Below, piece by piece: positions 40,618-48,082 of a DNA stretch of 64,000 nt (its first letter is position 1; every line of letters begins with the position of its first letter). Position numbers and translations under genes: made by a program. The DNA is from Falsiroseomonas sp046052145 (GTDB taxonomy: Bacteria > Pseudomonadota > Alphaproteobacteria > Acetobacterales > Acetobacteraceae): the NCBI GenBank assembly GCA_046052145.1, contig JBJOMW010000016.1, positions 1-64,000 on the forward strand, written 5' to 3'. The notes beneath the pieces are model-generated. The model had not been told where the DNA came from and ran no database searches. It was given only the letters and a program-made list of their open reading frames with translations.

Positions 40618-41940
40618 ATGATGCTGAGCTTCGCCCCCGAGCGGATCGAGACCTGGCCGCTGGCCAAGCTGGCGCCCTATGCCGCTAATCCGAAGGCCCA
40701 TGATGACGATCAGGTGGCGAAGCTCGCCGCCAGCATGGCGGAGTTCGGCTGGACGGTGCCTTGTCTTGTCGCGGAGGATGGCGAGCTGATCGCCGGACAC
40801 GGCCGGGTCCTGGCCGCCACGCGGCTTGGCTTGACTGAGGCGCCCGTCATCGTCCTCGGCCATCTGAGCGAGGCTCAGCGGCGCGCCTACCGGATCGCCG
40901 ACAACAAGCTTACGGAACTCGGCAGCTGGGATCAGGCGCTGCTCTCCGGAGAGCTTCAAAGCCTGCTGGCCGATGATTTCGACCTATCGCTAGTCGGGTT
41001 TTCCGACGGCGAACTCGACAAGCTTCTCGCCTTCGATCCTGAAGCGGCCGAGGGAGGCGCGCAGGCCAGTGGGTCGACGCCGCCGCTGACGATTCCCGAG
41101 CCGCCCCGCAATCCGGCATCGCGCACGGGCGATCTTTGGATCCTCGGCGACCACCGGCTTCTTTGCGGTGACAGCACCAGCCACGCTGATGTGCGCCGCC
41201 TGATGAATGGCGAGCGCGCCGTGCTGTTCGCAACCGATCCGCCCTATCTCGTGGACTATGATGGCTCGAACCATCCGACCCGGAACAAGGACTGGTCGGA
41301 GTCCTACGGCGTGACGTGGGACGACAGTTCTCAGGGCGCCGAGCTCTATGACAATTTCATCGCAGCGGCTGTTGCTGAAGCAATCACCGATGACGCCGCC
41401 TGGTACTGCTGGCACGCATCACGGCGGCAAGCCATGCTGGAGGCGTGCTGGGAGAAAGCCGGCGCCTTCGTCCATCAGCAGATCATCTGGGTGAAGGACC
41501 GTGGCGTTCTCACCCGGTCGCATTACCTGTGGAAGCATGAGCCCTGCTTCATGGGCTGGCGTCGCCCGAACCGTCCGCCGAAAGTGGCGGAGGAGACGCT
41601 GCCATCGACCTGGGAGCTGCCGAGTTTCGCGAGAGACGAGCGCCCGGACCACCCGACGCCGAAACCGCTCGACGCCTTCGGGATCCCGATGCGCCAGCAT
41701 GTGGCGCGTGACGGGCTCTGCTACGAACCATTCTCCGGCTCCGGCTCGCAGATCATGGCCGGTGAAGCGAATGCTCGCCGCGTCTTCGCGATGGAGATCA
41801 GCCCGGCCTATGTCGATGTCGCCGTGGAGCGGTGGCAGGCGCAAACGCGCGGCACCGCGATCCTTGAAGGTGACGGACGAAGCTTCGACGTCATCAAGGC
41901 CGAGCGGCTTGGCGCAAACCCGACAACGGATGCGGCATGA
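40618..41940 (+). CDS. ParB-domain-DNA methyltransferase fusion
   Basis: 440 residues. The N-terminal 90 residues are a ParB/Srx-like domain (LKLAPYAANPKAH-type start, VAEDGELIAGHGRVLAA). The methyltransferase has DPPY at residues 207-210, HPTPKP at 345-350 and the AdoMet motif PFSGSGS at 371-377. This order, catalytic motif before the cofactor motif, is the beta class of N6-adenine or N4-cytosine methylases. No cognate nuclease lies nearby, so it is an orphan phage methylase, likely protecting phage DNA or altering gene control. Start at 40618 because it gives the ParB domain. Confidence 0.88.
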   Translation: MMLSFAPERIETWPLAKLAPYAANPKAHDDDQVAKLAASMAEFGWTVPCLVAEDGELIAGHGRVLAATRLGLTEAPVIVLGHLSEAQRRAYRIADNKLTELGSWDQALLSGELQSLLADDFDLSLVGFSDGELDKLLAFDPEAAEGGAQASGSTPPLTIPEPPRNPASRTGDLWILGDHRLLCGDSTSHADVRRLMNGERAVLFATDPPYLVDYDGSNHPTRNKDWSESYGVTWDDSSQGAELYDNFIAAAVAEAITDDAAWYCWHASRRQAMLEACWEKAGAFVHQQIIWVKDRGVLTRSHYLWKHEPCFMGWRRPNRPPKVAEETLPSTWELPSFARDERPDHPTPKPLDAFGIPMRQHVARDGLCYEPFSGSGSQIMAGEANARRVFAMEISPAYVDVAVERWQAQTRGTAILEGDGRSFDVIKAERLGANPTTDAA

Positions 41941-42179
41941 AGCAGTCTCGACACATGTCGCTGGTGGAGTCGCTTGCCAACGTCGCTGTCGGCTACGGCA
42001 TCGCCGTGCTGGCCCAGATCACAGTCTTTCCGTTTTTCGGGCTCCACGTGTCGCTCGCCGACAATCTCGTGATGGGCGCGGTGTTCACCATCGTCTCGAT
42101 CGCAAGGTCGTTCACGTTGCGCCGCGTGTTCGAGGAATTGCGTGTGAGGTCTGAACGAAGAAGCGCCGCCAAGCTTTGA
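41937..42179 (+). CDS. Small two-helix membrane protein (DUF7220-like)
   Basis: 80 residues starting in the stop of the methyltransferase (ATGA). Two hydrophobic segments (VAVGYGIAVLAQITVFPFFG and LVMGAVFTIVSIARSF) suggest an inner-membrane protein, ending in a basic tail. I recall it as DUF7220, phage-specific. It might affect superinfection or lysis but this is unproven. The last bases of the gene form the left arm of a terminator hairpin. Confidence 0.75.
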   Translation: MKQSRHMSLVESLANVAVGYGIAVLAQITVFPFFGLHVSLADNLVMGAVFTIVSIARSFTLRRVFEELRVRSERRSAAKL

Positions 42180-42196
42180 TGCCAGACGGCGCTTCT
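42159..42196. terminator. Bidirectional terminator hairpin between convergent genes
   Basis: AGAAGCGCCG (42159-42168) pairs perfectly with CGGCGCTTCT (42187-42196) across an 18-nt loop. It lies between the stops of the rightward 80-residue gene (42179) and the leftward DUF3489 gene (42207). It probably separates early from late transcription. Confidence 0.6.
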
Positions 42197-42206
42197 CGTT
42201 GATGCG

Positions 42207-42746
42207 TCATTCGATCCTGTAGACCCGCCCCCGACCGTCGATCTTCTCCGAGGTCACTTCAAGACCCAGCTTCTTCTTGAGAGCGCCGGCAATCGCGCCG
42301 CGCACCGTGTGCGCCTGCCAGTCGAATGCTGCGACGATCTCCTCGATGCTGGCGCCTTCGGGACGCCGGAGCATTTCGATGAGCTTGGCCTGCTTGCTGT
42401 CTCCGCGCGTGCGCGTTTTGGCTGTGCGGTCAATCTCAGGGGCCGTGTGCGGCTTGGGTTCCTCGCCAGCCTCGCTGTGGGCGTTCTCCGGCTCGATGCC
42501 AATGGCGGCAAGCCCTTGCTCGGTGATTGCGAGGGTGACGCCATGGCCGTCGCCGGTTTTGCGCCAGACCGGTTCGCCAATACGCGGGTCAGCGTCGATT
42601 TCTTCGAGCAAGCCCTGCTTGAGCAGCGAAGAAACAACTTTTTGTGCCGCGCCGCCCTTGAGGTTCTGCGGCAAGGGTAGCGCGAGCAAGTTCGCGCGCT
42701 GGGCAGCGGCGGTGAGAATGACGAGCTGCGTGTCGGAAAGCTTCAT
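42207..42746 (-). CDS. DUF3489 domain-containing protein
   Basis: 179 residues. DUF3489 (from recall) covers the C-terminal TKTRTRGDSKQAKLIEMLRRPEGASIEEIVAAFDWQAHTVRGAI-type winged HTH; the N-terminal half contains a second helical domain (QLVILTAAAQRANLLALPLP). It is likely a DNA-binding regulator. It is one of two leftward genes in an otherwise rightward block and converges on the methyltransferase operon. Its start codon follows a GGATC-type leader without a strong ribosome-binding site. Confidence 0.82.
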   Translation of the reverse strand: MKLSDTQLVILTAAAQRANLLALPLPQNLKGGAAQKVVSSLLKQGLLEEIDADPRIGEPVWRKTGDGHGVTLAITEQGLAAIGIEPENAHSEAGEEPKPHTAPEIDRTAKTRTRGDSKQAKLIEMLRRPEGASIEEIVAAFDWQAHTVRGAIAGALKKKLGLEVTSEKIDGRGRVYRIE

Positions 42747-42853
42747 GGTGGGATCCTTCTGGTCTGGGCGGCGTCCGCGACCATCGCGCCGCTGCTAGGA
42801 CCCCAAGCCCCGCCGGCGATGCCGGTCGGGGCCGAGAGCGCGCTGGGCGCTCG

Positions 42854-43075
42854 TCAGTCGGCGTATTCGCCTTCCTTGAAGGCGCTGTCGGTGATGCGCT
42901 TCAGCAGCTCTGCGTAATGGGCAAGGGTTCCGACATGCCCCCAATGGATCTCCTCAGGGGCGTAGTCGAAATGGTCATCGCTGAGCGCCTGCAGGCGTGC
43001 GAGCGCTGCGTCGATTTCGGCCTTCCTGGCGAGGAAGGCGTCGAGGGCGGTCTGCTTGGCGGCGGTCTTGGTCAT
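42854..43075 (-). CDS. Small protein of unknown function, leftward
   Basis: 73 residues from the ATG at 43075, which follows an AGGAGA site. Helical N-terminal half (ALDAFLARKAEIDAALARLQALSDDHF) then an acidic C-terminus (SAFKEGEYAD). No family recognised. It may be a partner of the DUF3489 gene, with which it is colinear (107 bp apart). Confidence 0.65.
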   Translation of the reverse strand: MTKTAAKQTALDAFLARKAEIDAALARLQALSDDHFDYAPEEIHWGHVGTLAHYAELLKRITDSAFKEGEYAD

Positions 43076-43209
43076 GGCGCTCTCCTGCGCTTGATTGTGG
43101 CTCCATACAGGCTCTGATCGACGCACCTAGCAAGGCGATAAGCACATCATTTCATTGCTTTTTTGGCTGCCAACAGCCCGAATGGCAGTGGTCGCCTGGG
43201 TGTTCGGCC

Positions 43210-43227
43210 TTGCCAAATTTTGCCAAA
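43210..43227. promoter_or_regulatory. TTGCCAAA direct repeats upstream of parD
   Basis: TTGCCAAA occurs at 43210-43217 and 43220-43227, exactly 10 bp apart, so both copies face the same side of the helix. It is 18 bp before the parD start. ParD antitoxins repress their own promoters, so this is a candidate operator. Confidence 0.5.
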
Positions 43228-43244
43228 GCGCCTATCTTGCCGGC

Positions 43245-43484
43245 ATGAGCACGATGAACATTTCCCTGCCGGAATCGCTCAAGTCCTTCGTGGACGAGCA
43301 GGTGACCACGCGCGGCTTTGGGACGAGCAGCGAATATGTGCGCGAGCTCATTCGCAAGGACCTCGATCGGCAGCGTCTGCGTGGCTTGTTGCTGCAAGGC
43401 GCCCAGTCGGCGCCGGCTGCAACGGCAGATGACGGCTATTTCGAGGGTCTGCGCGCCAGGGTCCGCAGCAATCGAGCGACGTGA
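43245..43484 (+). CDS. ParD-like antitoxin (CopG/ribbon-helix-helix)
   Basis: 79 residues. The N-terminus NISLPESLKSFVDEQVTTRGFGTSSEYVRELIRKDL is the ribbon-helix-helix of ParD antitoxins, which binds the operator; the C-terminal half (FEGLRARVRSNRAT) is the toxin-contact tail. The start at 43245 follows two TTGCCAAA repeats. The stop overlaps the toxin start by 4 nt, the standard toxin-antitoxin arrangement. Confidence 0.9.
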   Translation: MSTMNISLPESLKSFVDEQVTTRGFGTSSEYVRELIRKDLDRQRLRGLLLQGAQSAPAATADDGYFEGLRARVRSNRAT

Positions 43485-43810
43485 CCGCCAAGCCGGTCAT
43501 TCCGCGCGAGCTTGCCAACCAGGACATCGAAGAGGCGCTCGACCACTATCTCGACCAAGGCGGTGAAGCCGTCGCCTTGGGGTTCGTCGACGCTTTGGAG
43601 CGAGCCTACCAGCATGTCGGTCGGCACCCCGCAAGCGGCTCCAACCGCTATGCCCATGAGCTCGATTTGCAGGGCCTCAAGTTCTGGCCGCTGAAGCGCT
43701 ATCCCTATCTCGTGTTCTACATCGAGCGCGAGACCCACATCGACGTCTGGCGCGTGCTCCATGCCGAGCGCGACATCCCTGCCTGGATGAAGGATCCGGA
43801 CGTCACCTGA
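43481..43810 (+). CDS. ParE/RelE-family toxin
   Basis: 109 residues of the ParE/RelE toxin fold. The middle FVDALERAYQHVGRHPASGSNRYAHE and the C-terminal LKRYPYLVFYIERETHIDVWRVLHAERDIPAWM match ParE-type toxins that inhibit gyrase. With the ParD antitoxin it forms an addiction module that could stabilise the prophage or act in phage defence. Located directly before the terminase genes. Confidence 0.9.
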   Translation: MTAKPVIPRELANQDIEEALDHYLDQGGEAVALGFVDALERAYQHVGRHPASGSNRYAHELDLQGLKFWPLKRYPYLVFYIERETHIDVWRVLHAERDIPAWMKDPDVT

Positions 43811-43825
43811 CGTCAGGACCTATCC

Positions 43826-44389
43826 ATGAAGGGCATGAGCGAGCGCCAATACGCGGCCCATGTCGGGCTGTCGCGTGGCGCGATCCAGAAGGCCAGGCTC
43901 GCAGGCCGGCTTGTTCTGCTACCAGACGGCTCGATCGACGCGGCGGCCAGTGACGCGCGCCGCGCTGCCATGACGGACCCGTCGAAGCAACGTTCAACGC
44001 CGAGCGCCACGAAGCTGAGGCCTGTCCCGGATGCCGCCCTCTCGGCGGTTGGCGACACGCTGCGGGAGAATGGCATCGCGACCCCGTCCAACGGTGGCGG
44101 GACGACCTTCCTGCAAGCCAAGACCGCCAATGAGGTGCTGAAGGCGCAAGAGCGCCGCCTCAGGCTTCAGAAAATGAAGAACGAGGTGGTCGACCGGTCA
44201 CGAGCGACTGCGCTGGTGTTCCGCCTCGCGCGCGAGGAGCGCGACACATGGGTGAATTGGCCCGCGCGCATCGCAGCCCTGATGGCGGCCGAACTCGGCG
44301 TCGAGGCGCATCCAATGCAAAAAGTTCTGGAGACGCATGTCCGCGCCCATCTCGCCGAGCTTGCCGAGCTCCGACCCGAATTCCGCTGA
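43826..44389 (+). CDS. Terminase small subunit (Nu1-like)
   Basis: 187 residues. The N-terminal HTH (SERQYAAHVGLSRGAIQKARLAGRLVLLPDGSID) recognises the packaging site, as in lambda Nu1. A linker and a C-terminal helical region (LRLQKMKNEVVDRSRATALVFRLAREERDTWVNWP) contact the large subunit. The stop lies 53 nt inside the next gene, an unusual but common phage overlap. Confidence 0.88.
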   Translation: MKGMSERQYAAHVGLSRGAIQKARLAGRLVLLPDGSIDAAASDARRAAMTDPSKQRSTPSATKLRPVPDAALSAVGDTLRENGIATPSNGGGTTFLQAKTANEVLKAQERRLRLQKMKNEVVDRSRATALVFRLAREERDTWVNWPARIAALMAAELGVEAHPMQKVLETHVRAHLAELAELRPEFR

Positions 44390-46379
44390 CGCGGACCTTC
44401 GGTTCGTTGAGGCTTTCGCCTTCGAAGGCGCTGACGAGCTTTGGAGATCATGGCGCGACGGGCTTACGCCCGATCCACTTCTCACGGTTTCGGAATGGGC
44501 TGACCGCCATCGCTTTTTGAGCCCACGTGCTTCGGCCGAGCCCGGGCGCTACAGAACAGATCGCACGCCCTACATGCGCGCGATCATGGACGCACTATCG
44601 CCGTCCCATCCCGTGCGGCGCATCGTCTTCATGAAGGCGGCGCAAGTCGGCGCGACGGAAGCAGGAAACAACTGGATCGGCTATGTCATCCATCACGCAC
44701 CGGGGCCGATGCTCTCGGTGCAGCCGACGGTGGAGCTTGCCAAACGCTTCTCGCGCCAACGCATCGAGCCGTTGATCGCCGAAAGCCCGAGCTTACGCGA
44801 ACGGGTCAAACCGTCCCGCGCGCGTGACGCCGGCAACACCGTCCTGTCGAAGGAATTCCCGGCGGGTCTTTTGGTCATCACCGGCGCGAACAGCGCCGTG
44901 GGCCTGCGCTCCATGCCGGCGCGCTATTTGTTTCTCGACGAGGTGGACGCCTATCCGCCCTCGGCTGATGAAGAAGGCGATCCGGTTGCGCTTGCTGAGG
45001 CGCGCACCAGGACCTTCTCGTGGCGATCGAAAGTGTTTCTCGCTTCGACGCCGACGATTCATGGCGTGTCTCGGATCGAGCGCGAGTTCGATGCGTCCGA
45101 TCAACAGCGTTTCTTCGTGCCATGCCCGCATTGCCAACACCGGCAATGGTTGCGGTTCGAGAGGCTGCGCTGGGACAAGGGCAAGCCGGAGACGGCGCAC
45201 TATATCTGCGACGCCTGCGATACACCGATCGAAGAGCATCACAAGATCGCAATGCTCGAAGACGGCGAATGGCGTGCGACCGCCGAGGCGACGGATCCCG
45301 GTACGATCGGGTTTCACCTCTCGGCGCTCTACTCCCCGGTCGGCTGGATGAGCTGGGCGATGATCGCCCGCATGTGGGAAACCTCGCAGTCGAGCGACGA
45401 AGCCAAGCGCAGCTTCAAGAACAGCGTTCTGGGCGAGACCTGGATCGAGACCGGAGACGCGCCGGACTGGCAGCGGCTCTATGAGCGCCGCGAGGATTGG
45501 CAGATTGGCACTGTGCCGAGCGGCGGCTTGTTTCTCACCGCCGGCGCCGACGTGCAGAAAGACCGGATCGAGGTTTCGATCTGGGCTTGGGGACGGGATC
45601 TGACGAGTTGGCTCGTCGATCACATCGTCATCGATGGCGGACCCGATAACCCAAAATGCTGGTCGGAATTGGCTAGCCTCTTGGAGCGAACTTGGCCTCA
45701 CGCGCATGGCGCAAGGCTCGGCCTCGCCAAACTCGGGATCGACACGGGTTACGAGGCGTCTGCCGTCTATTCCTGGGCGCGTGCCATGGGACACGGACAG
45801 GTGGCGCCGCTCAAAGGCGTTGAGGGCTTCAATCGTGCCGCGCCTGTCGTCGGTCCAAGCTTTGTGGATGTGACGGAAGCGGGCAAAAGACTGCGCCGTG
45901 GCGCCCGGCTCTGGACCGTCGCGGTCGCTACCTTCAAGAGCGAGACCTATCGTTATCTGCGCCTTGCGCGGCCGACTGATGAGGACGTTCTCGCAGGCGC
46001 GCGCCATCCGGCCGGTTATGTGCACTTGCCGCGCGGACTTGAAGCGGAATGGGTCAAGCAGCTCGTCGCGGAGCAGCTGATCAGCGTGAAGACCCGTCGC
46101 GGGTTTCAGAAGCTCGAATGGCAGAAGCTCAGAGAGCGCAACGAGGTGCTCGACTGCCGGGTCTATGCGCGCGCAGCGGCTTGGATCGCGGGCGCCGATC
46201 GCTGGACCGATGAGAAATGGCGCGACCTGGAGGATCAGGTCGGGCCCGTGCCCGAACAGATACTGGATGTGAAACCCGACGCATCGATCGCAGCCGGTGT
46301 GCTGGCGCGTGCGCCCTCCATGGGTGGCAAGCGCCGGTCTGACTGGCTCTCGGGCGTCGACAAAGGATGGCTGCGATGA
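44337..46379 (+). CDS. Terminase large subunit, GpA family
   Basis: 680 residues. It cuts concatemeric phage DNA and drives it into the prohead. The ATPase region starts VFMKAAQVGATEAGNN (Walker A-like), with a Walker B-like YLFLDEVDAYPPS. Zinc-type pairs CPHCQHRQW and CDACDT follow, a feature of GpA terminases. The nuclease domain holds GIDTGYEASAVYSWARAM. Start 44337 has a GGAG site and overlaps the small subunit. Confidence 0.95.
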   Translation: MSAPISPSLPSSDPNSADADLRFVEAFAFEGADELWRSWRDGLTPDPLLTVSEWADRHRFLSPRASAEPGRYRTDRTPYMRAIMDALSPSHPVRRIVFMKAAQVGATEAGNNWIGYVIHHAPGPMLSVQPTVELAKRFSRQRIEPLIAESPSLRERVKPSRARDAGNTVLSKEFPAGLLVITGANSAVGLRSMPARYLFLDEVDAYPPSADEEGDPVALAEARTRTFSWRSKVFLASTPTIHGVSRIEREFDASDQQRFFVPCPHCQHRQWLRFERLRWDKGKPETAHYICDACDTPIEEHHKIAMLEDGEWRATAEATDPGTIGFHLSALYSPVGWMSWAMIARMWETSQSSDEAKRSFKNSVLGETWIETGDAPDWQRLYERREDWQIGTVPSGGLFLTAGADVQKDRIEVSIWAWGRDLTSWLVDHIVIDGGPDNPKCWSELASLLERTWPHAHGARLGLAKLGIDTGYEASAVYSWARAMGHGQVAPLKGVEGFNRAAPVVGPSFVDVTEAGKRLRRGARLWTVAVATFKSETYRYLRLARPTDEDVLAGARHPAGYVHLPRGLEAEWVKQLVAEQLISVKTRRGFQKLEWQKLRERNEVLDCRVYARAAAWIAGADRWTDEKWRDLEDQVGPVPEQILDVKPDASIAAGVLARAPSMGGKRRSDWLSGVDKGWLR

Positions 46380-46585
46380 GCTGGACGACCACTGAACTCG
46401 ATGCCCTGCGGCGCGCCTATGCCTCCGGCACGCTGCGTGTCAGCTACGAGGGCAAGACCGTCGAATACGGATCTGCCGCCGACCTGCTGTCGCGGATCCG
46501 CACGATTGACCGCGAATTGGCCGGGACTGCGATCGACCGCGCTCCCGTGGCCGGTCTTGCCGGTTTCGCGCGCGGGGATCGCTGA
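46376..46585 (+). CDS. gpW-like head-tail joining protein
   Basis: 69 residues with the gpW layout: helices TTELDALRRAYASGTLRVSY and EYGSAADLLSRIRTIDREL. In lambda gpW closes the portal after DNA packaging. It starts in the terminase stop (ATGA) and its stop overlaps the portal start by one base. Confidence 0.88.
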   Translation: MSWTTTELDALRRAYASGTLRVSYEGKTVEYGSAADLLSRIRTIDRELAGTAIDRAPVAGLAGFARGDR

Positions 46586-48072
46586 TGGGCCGCGTGACCT
46601 GGCTTGATCGCGCTATCGGCTCGGTCGCGCCACGCACGGCGCTCAGACGGGTCCAGGCACGCGACAGTCTCGATGCCTTGGTACGCGGCTATGATGGCGC
46701 AGCCAAGGGACGACGGACAGATGGCTGGCGGAGTGCCGGCACATCCGCCGATAGCGAGATCGGGACCGCCGGCGCCCTGCTCCGGGATCGCATGCGCGAC
46801 CTGGTGCGAAACAACCCGCACGCTGCAAAAGCGGTGTCGGTTCTCGTGAACAACATCATCGGCTCGGGGATCATTGCCCGTGCTGCGAGCGGCAATGACA
46901 AGCTCGACGCGCAGGCAACGGCCCTCTGGGAAGCATGGTCGACCCGCTGCGATGCTGACGGGCAGCTCGACTTCCTGGGGATCCAGACGCTCGCCTGTCG
47001 ACAGATGGTCGAAGCGGGCGAAGTTCTGATCCGACGCAGACCGCGACGGGCAAGTGATGGGCTCGATGTACCGCTGCAATTGCAGCTCCTCGAAGCCGAC
47101 ATGCTGGATGCGGCCCGCAACGGCGATCTCGTCGATGGCGGGCGGATCGTGCAAGGCGTCGAGTTCAATGGGCTGGGCCAACGGCGAGCTTATTGGCTGT
47201 ATGCGCAGCATCCGGGCGATACTGTCGTGACCACAAGGCGCCGGCTCGACAGCCTGGCGATCCCGGCGAGCGACATTGCCCATCTCTACGAGAAACAGCG
47301 TACCCAGGTCCGGGGCGTGCCGTGGGGCACGTCGGTGATGCGAGCGCTCCGCGATCTCGACGACTGGACGCAGGCAGAGCTCGTTCGCAAGAAGACCGAA
47401 GCCTGCGTGGTTGGGATCGTGCTTGGCGCCGATGAAGGCGAACAGGGCATTGCACCATCGGTTGTCGATGCCGACGGGAACCGGGTCGAGCAATTCGAGC
47501 CTGGCCTCATCGCCTATGCGCGCGGCGGCAAAGACATTCGCTTCAATCAACCGGCGACCACAGCCGGGGTCTCGGAATGGCTCCGGGCGCAGCTGCATAT
47601 CGTGGCGGCGGGCTTTCGCATGCCCTACGAGCTGCTGACCGGCGACCTCAGCCAGGTAAACTACTCTTCCATTCGCGCTGGGCTCGTCGAGTTCCGCCGT
47701 CTGATCGATGCGGTGCAATGGCAAATCATCATCCCGATGCTCTGCCAACCCAGCTGGGACTGGTTCACCGAACAAGCCTGGGCGGCAGGTAAGCTGCCGC
47801 AGCCCCGCATTCCGGTCGAATGGTCGCCACCGCGCTTCGAGGCGGTCGATCCGCTCAAAGACGCCATGGCGGATCTTCTCGCCATGCGCTCGGGCACCAT
47901 GACGCTGGCGCAGGCCATCGCCCGGCAAGGCCACAACCCTGACGCGGTGCTGGCGGAGATGGCCGCCATGAACGCCAAGCTCGATGCGCTTGGGCTCGTT
48001 CTCGACAGCGATCCGCGCCGCGTTACCAAGACCGGTGTGATGCAAGCCGATCCGGCTTTCACCTCTACCTAA
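46585..48072 (+). CDS. Phage portal protein, lambda gpB family
   Basis: 495 residues. The portal forms the dodecameric DNA-entry ring. The family is seen in LLRDRMRDLVRNNPHAAKAVSVLVNNIIGSG, FEPGLIAYARGGKDIRFNQP and YELLTGDLSQVNYSSIRAGLVEFRR, all typical of gpB-type portals. The C-terminal part contains a methionine/alanine-rich crown-like segment. Translation is coupled to gpW. Confidence 0.95.
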   Translation: MGRVTWLDRAIGSVAPRTALRRVQARDSLDALVRGYDGAAKGRRTDGWRSAGTSADSEIGTAGALLRDRMRDLVRNNPHAAKAVSVLVNNIIGSGIIARAASGNDKLDAQATALWEAWSTRCDADGQLDFLGIQTLACRQMVEAGEVLIRRRPRRASDGLDVPLQLQLLEADMLDAARNGDLVDGGRIVQGVEFNGLGQRRAYWLYAQHPGDTVVTTRRRLDSLAIPASDIAHLYEKQRTQVRGVPWGTSVMRALRDLDDWTQAELVRKKTEACVVGIVLGADEGEQGIAPSVVDADGNRVEQFEPGLIAYARGGKDIRFNQPATTAGVSEWLRAQLHIVAAGFRMPYELLTGDLSQVNYSSIRAGLVEFRRLIDAVQWQIIIPMLCQPSWDWFTEQAWAAGKLPQPRIPVEWSPPRFEAVDPLKDAMADLLAMRSGTMTLAQAIARQGHNPDAVLAEMAAMNAKLDALGLVLDSDPRRVTKTGVMQADPAFTST

Positions 48073-48082
48073 GGACAATCAC

